DNA of 64,000 nt. It comes from Calliphora vicina (Eukaryota > Arthropoda > Insecta > Diptera > Calliphoridae). The translations under genes and the position numbers were made by a program. Positions 47,101 through 59,268 of this stretch are shown one piece after another. Below the pieces are notes generated by a model that ran no database searches, was not told the origin of the DNA, and saw only the letters and a list, made by a program, of their open reading frames with translations. The stretch lies in contig NC_088784.1 of assembly GCF_958450345.1 (NCBI RefSeq), forward strand, positions 75,355,747 to 75,419,746, given 5' to 3'. Every line of letters begins with the position of its first letter. The stretch's first letter is position 1.

Positions 47101-50100
47101 GGTGCACCCCAAAATATTTTCGTAGAATGTTTTGAATTTACTTTTTTTGATTACCTCCAAAAAAGGGCCAAACTGACCCCTAAAGAGAGGAGATAGAGGG
47201 TTAAGATCTTCCACAAAACTTATCCTCATTAAAATTCTACAATATTAGCTCTGACAATAAGAATTCTGTCAGACATTAAGTTACATTTTTTTCCATTTAG
47301 TATAATGCTCCCTACAATCAAAAAATTTAACCTTTGACCCACTATAAAAAAAACTCAGACCAGCTGGACTATAAGTTTATTTTACAAAAATGATCTACTC
47401 AACATGCCCTTTCAGAATTATAGGGTCGCTATTGTATTAGAAAAATGCTGTTTACTGTGTTATTATAAGACAATTATGAATGTTCAAGTCATTTCCTTGT
47501 AAGGGGACTAGGGACAAATGTTGTCTGATTTTCGCCATTCTTTACAGTATACAATTTTTATCAGGATTGCCGCATAATCAACATATTTATGAATACTCAA
47601 ACAGTATTCCGAGAGGACATTTGTGGTCCCCATACAAATGAAATCATGGACAACGGAATGACAAAATCAATAGTTTTATTATTCTGTATTCATTATGACT
47701 AGGGTTTGGGGTTTCCCGGATATTTTTATTTCCCGGGAAACGGGAATAAAAAATTTCATTTCCTGGGAACTTCTTTTCAACTAGAAAAGTAAGTGAAAAA
47801 GAATATTGTTTTACAAAATTGTTTCATTTTATTAAAAGAAAATGAAAAACAATACATTACAATTCAATTCTACTAACATAAAACAAACAAAAATTTTGGA
47901 TAAAATATTTGGAGGTCATTTGTTACTATAAAATTTAATATTAGCGGTATTCATGATGTAGAGCTCTAGTCCTTGTAATAGAGCAAAAAGCAATTAAGTG
48001 TCAATTTTATAAATTGTGAATAATTGTGAATACCGCTATTATTTCATATAAATAATGTTATAAGTTCGTCATAGAGCTATTTTTTTTTTTTTTTTTTTAA
48101 ATTGAGTTTTCAAAATGCATTCAGTAAATCATTTGACGATTTCTTATTTTAGTGGCAAAGTTTCCAGACACCGAGAAAACTCTTTGTCTTTAAACAGGCG
48201 GTGGCTTTATCATTATTAAAGCATTATAAAGACAATCTAAATTTTTTCTTTCCGATTGATACTTGCTTCAAATAATTCCAGCTTAAAACGACTTTCAGCA
48301 TTTGATTTTAAATGTTTAGGATTTTCTTTTTCAATATTGATTGAACTATCTAACTAGTTTTTAAAATTTTGCTCCATTTGTATTTCGGAAACATCATCGT
48401 CATCGGTTTGAACTGGTGAGGGAACATTGCTGTCAAATAGACGTATGTATGAACATTGTCTTTTTGTATTATAATTTAGCATATTATGTTGTGAAGTTAT
48501 TAGGAAATTTACATAAGTCTGCTGTTATATTGTTTTACATTTTATTGCAAAAACTATTTTTTGAGAAATCGTAGAATTTTTAGATAACAGCTGTTCATAA
48601 AGAGTGTTCATCATAGCAAAATGTCGGCTTAATGCTTCTACTGTATCCTTAATGGGGATTAAAACCTCCACTAATATTTGGAACAAGCCATTCATCAAAC
48701 AGATGTTATATTTAAATGTATTAAAGTATTTTTAATTAATTTTAAATTTCCCGTTTTTCCCGGGAAAAAAATTTAAATTAAAAAAAATTTAAATTTAAAA
48801 TTTTTGCTGGGAATTCCCGGACCCCAAACCGTAATTATGACAGAAAACTCAAGAAGTATCATTATAATTTTTAAATATATATTACTCTCTCCTTCCGTTC
48901 TATGTGTTTATTCTATGGTCCTGTCTGCCTAATTTCATGTTCCTATATTTATTATTATAAAATATTATAACAAAGAAAAAGTGTATTCCTGCTTTAGTCG
49001 TACATTTGAAGAACAAAAGTACAATAAAGCCGATCTCTCACTTGAAGCATTATTTTAAAAAATACAAAAAGTACCATTAGAAGCATGAATAGTACCAATA
49101 AATCCCACTTTCAGGATTCCTATGTGTTATACTGGGAAGTGCCGAATCTTATAGATATTTGTGCATTTTGTATAAAAATATTTATCTGGTTCACCCGATT
49201 TGGTAACTTTTATATTTTCTATTAAGTTGGGAATACTTCTTAATGGGAGCTAAGGGTAATTATGGGCCAATAATTACTCTTAGCTCTCATTAAGAATTAT
49301 TTCCGAAAGTCACTTAAACGCTTATAAATCTCTTGAAAATGTTGTATGTAAATTGAAATCACGCTACCATATTCAATGCGAATCATTTTGTATCCATAGA
49401 GAAATACACATAGAGTGAAAACTAGAAAAAAATTAAAAAAAAAAAAAATACTCAAAATCATCACACATACGAGTGTTGTTTTCACATAGTTTTTTTACTA
49501 ATACATTCTCATTACTTGGGTTTTTGGCAAGTGAGTTAGGTGTTTGACAGGATAGTTTCCGATCTATGTGTATTTATCAATGTTTGTAGCTTCAATATAA
49601 TGTCTAAACTGGCATTTTAGTGTCCACATAGTTAATTTGTTTCTAACAAATAAATCAAAATGTTGCATTTAAAATATAAAATAGATCGATTACTAAATAC
49701 ATATTTACGTACATGATTTTGAAAAAAAGTGACGACAATTAGAAAATATTTACATATGCTAGTAGAATTCATAAAGTATAAATTACAAATGATGCATGTA
49801 AATGTTTGAATTTCCGCAATTGTTGAAATAATCCAACAAGTATGTATTTTCATATCAATGTTATTTATTTATTCAAGTAGAAGTATTTATTATTAAGTAT
49901 GTATGTAATATTATTATACAAAACTAACAACATTAAACATTTTATCTGTTGACCTTTGCGGTTAAACGAAACCTAATTGTTTAATCTTTCCTCACATCTC
50001 CCACTGACTGAGTGACTGACTGCCTGCCTGCCTGGCCACCTCTTTTATTGTTGTTGTATTTGCAGTTAGCGGTCATATGAAAACGGGAGATCTGGTGGCA

Positions 50101-53100
50101 ATATTGGGATGCAGTGGCGCCGGTAAAACCACATTGCTAGCAGCCATATCACAGCGTTTGCGCGGTAACTTAAGCGGCGAGATTGTTGTAAATGGTATTG
50201 CGACGGAGCGAGCAGACATGATACGCATCTCGAGTTTTCTGCCACAGTTTGAAATCAATGTACAGACATTCACTGCCTACGAACATTTGTATTTTATGGT
50301 AAGTTGTTGTACATTGTGAAAAATATTAAAAAATAAAGATTTAGAAAAGAAACAATTATTTATTTCCGTTTATTTGCCTTCAGTCCCATTTTAAAATGCA
50401 TCGCAAAACAACCAAATTACAAAAGCACCAAAGGGTTAATGATCTTCTATTAGCAGTGGGTCTAAGAGATGTGGCCAATACACGCATTCAACAGCTGTCG
50501 GGTGGAGAACGTAAAAGGCTGAGTTTAGCAGAAGAGGTAAATGAAAACTACTTACTTACATATATATTTAACAATAACTAATCAAATAATGCCTAACTCT
50601 CTTTCCCAGCTTATTACCGATCCCCCGTTTTTATTTTGTGATGAACCCACCACAGGTCTGGACAGTTATAATGCCTATACAGTGGTCAAAACTCTACGAC
50701 ATCTTTGTACCCGTCACCGTATTGTGACTCCCTCGCTAACGGCTTTGTATGGCGAAGATTCCTATACATCGCCCAGCGATAGCAGTAGTTCTCGCAGCAG
50801 TCCTCACAGTTCCATTGAAATGGAAACATTAACTTCAGATTTACCTAGTCTTGAGGCCTTAAATAATAGTCCCAATGGCCGTTACAAAAAAGCCATTATA
50901 TGTTCCATACATCAACCAACTTCCGATATATTTGAGTTATTTACGCACATTATTTTGATGGATGCTGGTCGAATTATCTATCAGGGTCGTACGGAAGAGG
51001 CATTGGAGTTTTTTACCAGGTTTGCTTTAATAGTTTTTAAAACTTTTAATCGGTTTGTTAATTTTGCGGGAATTCTTAATTTCAGATTAGACTATGTTGT
51101 ACCTCAAAACTGTAATCCAGCTGATTTTTATCTGAAAACTATTTCGGACAGTCACACAAATCGTAATGATGGTAAATTAATTAAAGCCAAATATAGTCTA
51201 CAAACATCGGGTCTGTACAGCAGTAGTTGGTTGTTGCCGAAGCCATATAGTGGGGAGTATTTGACGAATATAAAAAATTTGTAAGTTTTTATTTGGTTTT
51301 TGTTGTTGTAACAGTTGTCCAGAGCTCTTTCCGGGGGAAAATTCCGTTTAATAATGCTTTTGCTGTCGTAGCTCCAATTGGGAACGATTTGCGTACAAAT
51401 GTGTAGATTCAATAGGGAACGATTTTTTTGAAACACGTGTGACGTCAAAATTTCTTTACGGGGGAAAAAAACTTTTGGTTGATACAGCTGTTGCTGAGTT
51501 GAGAATCATTGGCCGAGTGAGACTACGGTCCTTCCGAAGCGATGAATTATTTGTTGTCGTTCCAAGGGGAAGATCCGATTGTCAGGGGAATGATTTGAGT
51601 TGAGAATTTTTGGCTTAGGGAGACTTGGGTTGTTCTAGAGCGTATATCCAATTCATAACGATGCTGTTGTTACAGGTCTGCGACATCGAAATTTCTTCCC
51701 TGGGGATATAAATTTTGGTTGTTACAGCTGTCGTTGAGTTAAGAATCATTGGCCGAGTTATTCTTGGGTCGTTGCAAAGGGAAGATACAATTACCATGGA
51801 AATAGTTTGAGTTTAGAATTTTTGGCTTAGGGAGACACGGGTTGTTCAAATTGGGAACGATGATGTTGTAGTAACAGGTCTGCTGACATCGAAATTTCTT
51901 CCCCGGGGAAAAAAACTTTCGGTTGATAGAGCTGTCACTATGTTGAGAATATTTAGACTCTAGATTCCAGTCGTTCCGCAGTCATGATCCAATTGTCGTG
52001 GGAATGAATTGAGTTGAGAATTATTAATCGACTCGGGTTGCTCCTGAGCATATATCCTTTTGCTAATGATGTTGTAGTTGTAAAAGGTGTGCTGACGGTG
52101 AAATTTCTTGTCATGTGAATGATTTGAGTTAAGAATGTTTAACCTAGGGAGACTTGGATTGTTCTAGAGCGTATATGAAATTGGAAACGATGTTGTAACA
52201 GATCTACTGACGTCGAAATTTCGTTCCTGTGGAAAAAAGGTTTTTCTTTCTTTAAGCTGTCGCTGAGTAGAGAATATTAATATACAATTTAACAGACATA
52301 AGTTCTATGTAAAACGAAATCACAACACAAAACTTTGTTTGGATCGGTCCATTCCTAAAATCACATAAATAAGGATATCAGTTTGAAATTCGACATAAAT
52401 AATCCTAATATATTGATTAGCCAATTGCTAATCCTAATAAAGGCATTGATCATGTCGATAGCTCAGAAAGACTATTTAAGGAACCATGTCCCAGAAACCT
52501 GATACGTAGATCTCCTAATGCCGGGCAATGGCAAAGAAGATGAACAATGGTCCCATACTCTTCTTCATTTTGACAAGTCTTTTCGCATGGTGAATTGTGA
52601 GTGTGTCAGGTCGAGAAGATATCGCTCATTTGCTGTTAGTTCAACATCATTTAATCGGGGTAGCGAGAAATAAGGAATCTTGAACTTTATTGTGAACAAT
52701 ACAAGCTCGGTTTTGCTGGGTTCACACCTAGTCCACTGTCAGTACTCCACCGACTTAGTATACTGAGTGCATTTTTCAACCATCGAGTTATCGTGGCCAA
52801 GTGGATCTCAGAGACTGCAACTGCTACGTCGACCTCATAGGCGACAGTCTTATAACCCATGATATCCAATTTCCTGAGCAAGCAATTTATGGCCAGATTC
52901 CACGAGGCCTGAGCCTCGTGATCGTTCCCTTTTCAGAACGAAAGATCCTGTAATGTAGAAGGTTCATGATAAACCTAAGAATTGATTGGCCCAGACCATG
53001 GTCTTGTAGGGCTAATCCTACAGTTGCAGATTCTACATTGTTGAAAGCTCCTGCTATATCCAGAAAGACCACTAATGTAAAATTGTCAAATTCAAGCGAT

Positions 53101-54352
53101 TTCTCAATGTATCCCAATAAGGAGTGAAGTGTTGTCTAAACAGATTTCCCCTTCGGACCATCGATTTGGTATGTACGACCATGTGAGACATGCATGATAA
53201 ATAAAAATCAGCCAAGGAGTGACCAGATCTATATTTTCCTGTAGATCATAGAGAGCACTTATAGCGTTTCAATTCAAACAGTGGTACCAACCATACCAAA
53301 TCAAGAACTAATTGCTAAATCAAAAACTTTTTTGATTTTTTTTAACATATATATTTTCTTTTAATTAAATTTCTTTGCAGCAAAAAAATCTGGTGGCCTT
53401 TTCAAGTGTATTTGCTGCTCAAGAGATTTGTAACCGAAGATAGTCGCAATATGAAACAGGGTGTAATATCCATGGGTTTCTTTATGGTAAAAATTTTAAT
53501 AAAACTTTATAAAAAACATTATAATAAATGCATTTTCTAATACTTCCAGATAACTTCCGTAACACTAGCCATTATGTATTCCGGTGTACAAGGTCTCTCC
53601 CAAACTTCGATACAAGATATTGGTGGTTCCATTTTCATGTTAAGTACAGAAATGATTTTTACATTTTCTTATGGTGTTACCTATGTGTTTCCCTCGGCTC
53701 TGCCGATAATGCGTCGTGAAGTGGGAGAGGGCACTTACAGCTTGTCGGCCTATTATGTGGCAGTTGTGCTCTCATTTATACCCATGGCTTTTTTCAAGAG
53801 TTTCGTATTCTTTGCTGTAGTTTATGGTTCCATATATTTAGATCGTGGTTTTATGCTGTTTCTAACAATGGGCTTGGTGTTGGCTCTTTCGGCAGTGGCT
53901 GCTACCGGTTATGGTTTATTTCTATCGACCATATTTGAGACGGAAAAAATGGCCTCCGAATGTGCAGCACCATTTGATTTGCTATTTCTGATATTTGGTG
54001 GTGCCTATTATAATGTCGATTCGATACCGTTTTTAAAGTATTTCTCCTTGTTCTTTTACTCCAATGAGGCTTTAATGTATAATTTTTGGATAAATGTTGA
54101 TAAAATTGGTGAGTTTGTAAGATTTATGAAGTAAATTTTATATTATTTGTATTTTCTTTTAAAGATTGCCCCCTAAATGAAGCTCATCCCTGCATAAAGA
54201 ATGGCTATGAGGTTTTAGTGCGTGGCTCATTTCGCATAGCAGATAACACTTATTGGACCGATTGTTTGGGTTTAATATTTGTAGCTGTAGTATTTAATGT
54301 AATTGCATATTGTTTTGTTCGCAAATATGTCAGACGTAGTGGTTATTATTAA
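44142..54352 (+). CDS. ABCG-subfamily half-transporter
   Basis: Eight exons: 44142-44277, 50066-50298, 50384-50536, 50610-51019, 51086-51280, 53381-53486, 53550-54108 and 54165-54352. All junctions keep frame and the product is about 659 residues. The order is nucleotide-binding domain then membrane domain, as in ABCG/White. Visible are Walker A GCSGAGKTT (about 60-68), signature LSGGERKRLSL (about 161), Walker B FLFCDEPTTGLD (Asp about 185) and H-loop SIHQPTSD (His about 275). Membrane helices follow in exons 6-8, ending VRRSGYY. A Ser-rich insert of about 57 residues (208-264) precedes the H-loop. It would work as a dimer moving lipid, sterol or small molecules. From memory it resembles insect ABCG5-like genes; this is not certain. 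Introns 1 and 5 are repeat-filled. Confidence 0.94.
44581..45177 (+). repeat. Family-C interspersed repeat
   Basis: Begins with the hairpin TATACCC (44581) and GGGTATA (44601), then GATTTTGTCATTCCGTTTGT and a CCGTCCGTCTGTCTGTCTG tract. It ends GAATACAAGATTCGAATATA then CCCTCTTACTTATT. Same architecture as families A and B but a different body. The 3' hairpin is decayed. Confidence 0.75.
45217..45827 (+). repeat. Family-B interspersed repeat, copy 4, full length
   Basis: Complete 611-bp unit: 5' hairpin TATACCC (45217) with GGGTATA (45240), GTCTGTCTGTCCGTCTG tract at about 45350, and body words GTGGACCTACAATGGGTCAA. The 3' perfect hairpin is ATTCGGC-ACA-GCCGAAT (45793-45809), then CTCTTACTTGTT. 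It is the reference copy for the family. Confidence 0.85.
45950..47690. repeat. Repeat fragments in ABCG intron 1
   Basis: 45959-46075 is a truncated reversed family-A end (AAAGTATGACCGATCAAGTC, ACCCTACACCGAGTAAA). 46330-46470 matches family B (GTTGAAATCATTTTTCCGTA, CCTACATCAATATAT). 46980-47100 matches the inverted-repeat element at 62.05 kb (GTAGATCTTCTCAAGGACTA). 47470-47690 was not recognised. No genes. Confidence 0.6.
47700..48833 (-). mobile_element. hAT-type element with a perfect 8-bp target duplication
   Basis: Ends TAGGGTTTGGGGTTTCCCGG and CCCGGACCCCAAACCGTA are inverted. ATTATGAC flanks it on both sides (47692-47699 and 48834-48841). The 1134-bp interior reads on the minus strand (about 48740-48550) as decayed transposase-like protein: NGLFQILVEVLIPIKDTVEA and NTLYEQLLSKNSTISQK. 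CCCGGGAAA words recur near both ends. It is internally deleted and has no intact enzyme. Confidence 0.85.
48842..50065. other. Last part of ABCG intron 1
   Basis: 49040-49150 resembles the 118-bp repeat at 62.4 kb (AAAAAGTACCATTAGAAGCA, CAGGATTCCTATGTGTTATA). The rest is AT-rich. A CTGACTGACTGCCTGCCTGCC tract near 50010 precedes the exon 2 acceptor. No genes were recognised. Confidence 0.45.
51300..52290. repeat. Degenerate tandem repeat, about 200-bp period, in ABCG intron 5
   Basis: The phrase GACATCGAAATTTCTTCC or close variants recurs near 51442, 51686, 51885, 52092 and 52210. It is usually followed by GGGGAAAAAAACTTTTGGTT and CAGCTGTCGCTGAGTTGAGAA, and preceded by GGGAGACTTGGGTTGTTC. 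Spacings vary from about 119 to 246, so the array is old and partly deleted. Confidence 0.7.
52420..53140 (-). mobile_element. LINE reverse transcriptase fragment with altered catalytic site
   Basis: The minus strand reads FLDIAGAFNNVESATVGLAL (RT motif with catalytic Asp) at about 53060, then VAYEVDVAVAV at about 52820 where active RTs have a YADD-type motif. GLGVNPAKP follows. Stops and a frameshift separate the pieces. It is an R1/LOA-like RT by motif style and certainly inactive. Confidence 0.8.
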
Positions 54353-55210
54353 TTAAATCCATTTACTGTGTTCATTTTCATATCAACTCAGAACTTTTTG
54401 TTTGTTTCATAAACCGCACATATTTTATTATGCACAGATTAAGACAAATAAATAAATATTACTATTATTTTTATTATTCATTTACAATATAAAAACATAG
54501 TTTGACTACAAATGTTATAAACCGCAGAAGTTTGGCACAAAAATGTGGACTGAAAGATAGTCAAATCAAAATTGTCTAGACCTTCGTATTTATATTCTAA
54601 ATAAAGTACTAAAAGTCAGCTCTATACTTGAGATATTGGAGCAACCTTAACGATATATGGCTGTACCAATCATGTTCGTCTGGGGGGCTTCGGATAGTTG
54701 ATTTCAACAGACAATTAACCATTCTCGCGGCAACAAATCATGCATTGTGTTTATTCCCAAATATTTCTTAAATTCCTTTAATTCAAAAACAATTTAACAC
54801 TTGATTTCTTATTTTTTTGTATTTTATTTTTGGGAAATTCTTACTTCCATTCGAATCAAAGTTTACACATGTTTCCTTTTAATTTCACGTACAATCGACG
54901 ACTTCTTTTCACCCAACCACCACCTCTACTTACACCATTCGGTTGTGGAATGCAATGAATGATTGTTCACCTACATACAAGTTCGTAGTTGTTGTCAGAA
55001 TCAATTGTAAAGTTTTTAGTTGTTGCAAGTATTTTTTGGGCTGTGCGCACTCAACTCGACTCGAACCATGTCACACCGACAAGGCGGCAATAGTTGTATC
55101 AAGAGTTTTAAGTGTGTTTTATTTATTTATTTTTTTTTTGTTTGATTAATTTCTAGTTATTTTCCAACAGACAAAGGAAAAATTGCTAGAACAGAATTGC
55201 AGGGTTTTTA
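54353..55210. other. ABCG 3' flank
   Basis: A tandem AAATAAATAAATATT at about 54448 is a likely poly(A) signal. A family-B scrap (GGGGGCTTCGGATAGTTGAT) lies at about 54684. 54780-55150 was not recognised. Confidence 0.5.
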
Positions 55211-55214
55211 AAGA

Positions 55215-55985
55215 GTTAAATCTTATAGGGGATTTGAAATAATAGAACACGGGATTCAGTGAATCTATGGTTTTTTCCAAGAAGCACTTCCGAACTTTGA
55301 CAGTTGATATCAGCCATATTGTTATAGCCACATCTGTCCAATTGGCTGTCATTTATTCAGTTTATTTTGCCAAATCACTATGGACGGATATAGCGTTCAA
55401 CAACACATGAAAATGATAAAACTGTTTTATCAAAATGGGTGTACTGTTCGGGAAAAGTTCCGTTCGCTTCGACCATTTTACGGTGAGGCACATTTCTTAA
55501 TGAATAGGTACGTCAACAAACAAAATTGTTGAGTTTGGGACGATACCAATCCACATGAGATCCAAGAGCATCCCAAATAAGTTAGGCTGACGACGTCATC
55601 GGTCCATATTTCTTTGAGAACGAGGTTGGTCGGGACGATGATTACCAACTTCTTTTGGCCTGAATGGATGATATGGACACCAACGACATGTGTTTTCAAC
55701 AGGACGGCACAATGTGACACACAGCTCATGTCACATTGAACATTCTGCACGAGCGATTTGAGGGTTTGGTCATCTCACGTGGAGGTGATGTGAACTGGCC
55801 ACCCGTTTTACTCTTTCTTGTGAGGCTTTCTTGGCGGTCCTCAAAGCCAAAATAACACATGCAAGCGGTAAAATTCAGCATAATTTATGCGCAAGAGTCA
55901 TGGAAACATGGACTAGCCAGCGAAGCGGAGGTGGACATTTGTACGATGTTATTCCATATATAAAGACATCGATAGACATTTCAAA
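55215..55985 (+). mobile_element. Decayed IS630/Tc1-mariner-type element, copy 3
   Basis: Plus-strand matches to copy 1 run in the same order: CATCTGTCCAATTGGCTGTC, ATGGACGGATATAGCGTTCA, GGACGATACCAATCCACATG, TTTTCAACAGGACGGCACAA, CATCTCACGTGGAGGTGATG and GTCATGGAAACATGGACTAG. No open frame survives. Confidence 0.8.
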
Positions 55986-55994
55986 CCTTAATAT

Positions 55995-56890
55995 ATATTG
56001 GGTGTATGACTTAAAAATTTTTTCAAATGTTTAGCTTTTATTTTGAAATATTTGTACAATATAAATTTATTCAAAGTATTGGCCATTGTTAGCTATGACC
56101 TTTTCCCATATTTCTGGCAACATATGGATTCCGAGCCAGAAGAACTGCAAATCTTTAAAGATCAAGAACGAATCAAGCCAATTTCGTATACTCTGTTCCA
56201 GAGTGAAGCATATCCCAGAGAGAGAGAGTTCTACATCGATCGAAAGAAATAGTATTCGGTAGGGGAAAGATCTGGATCATAAGGCAGGTGGGAAAAAACT
56301 TTCCAACCACTTCATACTAAAGAGCTTGTAACAGGTATTGCATATTGCGGTGTCATGAAGGAATATTACGGTTTCATGTCGACCGCATATTCTGGGCGTT
56401 TTTAAGCAAATGTTCGCTTTAAACGAGTCAGTTGCGTTCGGTACAGGTTCCATGAGATTTTCTGGGCAGATTCCAGCAGTTCATAACAGATAACAGCCTT
56501 TTTCTCCCAATACAGAGCATTACCTTAACGCCATGGATATTTGGCTTCACGTCTCTTACGCTCCGGGTTATCGTAATGGTTCCATTTTTCATCGCAAGTA
56601 ATGATTCGGTGCAAAAATAATTTTCTTTTATAGCTTTCAAACATCATTTCGAAAAATGGTCTATTAAGGTCTCTCGGCTTCAATTCTTATGGTACCCAAT
56701 TTCTTTGCTTTTAGATGAATCTTGCTGCTCGCAAACGTTTTGAAATTACTGCTTGGCTCCCAATGATTTTGCAAGTTCTTGTTGAGTTGTACAACAATCT
56801 TCATGTAGTAGATAATGCCTCCAATTCTTGGTCTTCAAACTTGTTTGGCTTACGTGTCAAAATCACCACTTCTGAAACCGATGGAACTCA
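55995..56890 (-). mobile_element. Decayed mariner element
   Basis: An end TTGGGTGTATGACTTAAAAA at about 55999 resembles mellifera-type mariner termini. The minus strand upstream reads the C-terminus GIHMLPEIWEKVIANNGQYF at about 56120-56060, with DPDLSPTEYYFFRSM at about 56260. KLFLHRIITCDEKWNHYDNP lies near 56600 and a helix-turn-helix remnant is near 56760. Many stops. It is the best-preserved mariner in the window but cut off at its 5' end. Confidence 0.82.
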
Positions 56891-56934
56891 TTCACCATAA
56901 GCTTTGGTGAGCAATGTGTGAAAATTAATTTCCA

Positions 56935-57470
56935 ATATCAATCAATTCTGCACTTTCCAAAGTTATTGAAAGTTATATATCCGACAGAACAACTCCCATA
57001 TATGGGCCGGAGGTTCAAAGCTATTTCGGAGCTTCTCGACCGCGTACAGGAGAGGGCGAAGGTGATTATTGTTGACAGTAAGGTATCCAACTCTATTGAT
57101 TCGCTGGAGCACCGTTGCAATGTGGGCTGCGTTTCACTGTTTTATCGGTACTACAATGGAATGTGTTCTGATGAAATTAGAGAACTTGTTCCGGATATCC
57201 GCATATTTTTACGTAATACACGTTTTTTCCATCAAGAATACATCCCACATGTGGTCGATTAGCCAGTAGACCGTACAACACACTAGAGGGAAAATTCGTC
57301 CTTTAGCCGTACTGTATCATTTTCAATGTAGGAAAGTTCAAATCGAATGTCCACAAACACTATTCCCTCATTCACCCCTCCCATAACCTATTTTCCTAGT
57401 TCCAACACAATGCTTTGCATGAATAGGGGACATCCCCTTAGTGTTTAGTGCGAAGAAAAAAAGAACATAT
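56935..57470 (+). mobile_element. LINE ORF2 C-terminal fragment and 3' UTR
   Basis: The plus-strand open frame to 57262 reads FKAISELLDRVQERAKVIIV then SNSIDSLEHRCNVGCVSLFY, RYYNGMCSDEIRELVP and HVVD-stop. This is the C-terminal tail found after the reverse transcriptase in a group of insect LINEs. About 200 bp of likely 3' UTR follows (ATAGGGGACATCCCCTTAGT). No RT core remains. Confidence 0.8.
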
Positions 57471-57984
57471 TTTTTTCATGACCACAAGAACAAAGATTTG
57501 AATAGTTTGAGAATGTCTGTTTTCTGCTAAATTGGGACATTGTATGATAATGAAGTGGAATTGCCTAGAGCTAAAACAAATTTAATAAATGAATACTTTC
57601 TATCCAAATTTGCTATCGAAGGTAAAATAATAGAGTTTTAGTTAAATTTGAACTACTTTTTTTCATGCTAAATTTTTGGGGTACATTAAAATAAAATTCT
57701 TAATAAATGCGAAATTATGTCTTATTTCTGACTTTCTGGTTGAATTTTCCGTTTTAGAGTATTTAGGGACTTATAGTAAAATTTCACGTATAATTTTTTT
57801 TACCCAAAATGAAAGGATCACGTGGTTTCTTATGCCGATTAACAATAAGAATGAAATTCAGATGTAAACATTCAAAACGCCGATACACGTGTCTTTTTTT
57901 GTATCCTCTATCAAAATTTATTGGTCGGACCTTGTAAATTTTTTTGTGTTGTACAGTGTTATATATGATCCCATATGAAGTACA
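57471..57984. other. Unrecognised spacer
   Basis: AT-rich, about 0.5 kb. No gene or repeat recognised with confidence. Confidence 0.4.
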
Positions 57985-58330
57985 ATTCACATAATAGTGA
58001 TAATTTTCGATTGGTTGAAAATATAATTGATCACAGATTATCGTTAATTTTCCTTTGGACCACAATCTACCGACTTATAGCAACATAAATGTTTCACTTC
58101 ATTTTCATATAAAAAATCGGTTTTTGCTTTAAAATTTTAGTGATCACAGATTATCATCCTTTTTCATTTGGACCACAATTTACCAACTTATAGCCACATT
58201 TTTGTTTCAATTTATTTTTATAAGAAAAATAAATTTTTGCTTGAAAATAGAAATGTTCTCAGATTATCGTTCTATTTCCATTGGGACTATTTACCGATAC
58301 AGTAGCGTTTTTACAAATTCTTTACATTCA
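57985..58330. repeat. Short tandem repeat related to the 113-bp satellite
   Basis: About 2.5 units of roughly 119 bp, each with TGATCACAGATTATCGT, GGACCACAATCTACCGACTT and AAAAAATCGGTTTTTGCTT. In the reverse complement these give AATCTGTGATCA and an AATCGATTTTT-like word, as in the 12.9-14.3 kb array. Confidence 0.65.
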
Positions 58331-58879
58331 GACTGATTTTTTGCTGTAACTAAAGTATTGTTATGAAAATTGACTATCAATTTGATTTTAACGGTCTGTA
58401 AACATTGCTTGCAATATTCATTATGTTTATAAACATGTCCCTCAGTAGAAGCTTCTACTTATCAACAATGTTGATAGCATGCAGTTATTAGCATTATTTG
58501 TAAGTATGTCAACACTAATGGCGTTTTCTTTTCTTATACAAATGTTGTCAACATATTTTGTACCATTTATTAAAAGTTACCCATACCCTCATAATGTTTT
58601 ACATTTTTAACGATAACAATAGAACAAAAACCATTATCTTTTATGTACCTTCTAAATGTTGTAAAACTATACATTTTGCTGTTTAAAAAGTACTGCATTT
58701 CTAACCCTTTGATAAAATTTAGGGTGACACGTGTAGCATATCTTCGAGCAACATTATTTGAAAAGAACACGTTATACCCTTACCAAACTACATTTGTTTT
58801 AGAAAAGAACACAGAAAATGGTAAAAGGCAGAATAAAGGCATCATTTATGCCAGAAAAGAAAACGCTATAAATGTTTAA

Positions 58880-59268
58880 GCTGCTAACATTAACATTGAA
58901 GTTGCTAAAAGCTCTAGAATTCGAACATTCTAGTTTTGACCGTTAAGATCATTCATAAAGCTACTGGAAGGAAGATGGCACTGTGTATAAATAGTGGCAG
59001 AGGTTGCAGTCCGTAGCCAGTTCATCATAAGCACTGTTATAGTTAACATTAACTGTATTCTTGTAAATTATAAAGTGTAATTTAAGTGTGTGTATTGTAT
59101 AATAACACTGAGTGACTATTTAAACTGTTGTTGTGTAAATTTTAATGAATAAACAACGAGTTGTTACCATTTTAAACTATTAAACAGCTTTTATTTGCAA
59201 TCAAAAGTAACCGGATTATATTAAAGGAAATAAACCACCGTTTTTAAATGGTAAAAACGTAACATTAT
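58880..59268 (+). mobile_element. LTR-like repeat, copy 5
   Basis: AAAGCTCTAGAATTCGAACA, TATAAATA at 58986-58993 with GTGGCAGAGGTTGCAGTC, AATAAACAACGAG near 59150, and the end AAAAACGTAACA at about 59264. It matches copy 1 through its 3' end. Confidence 0.68.
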
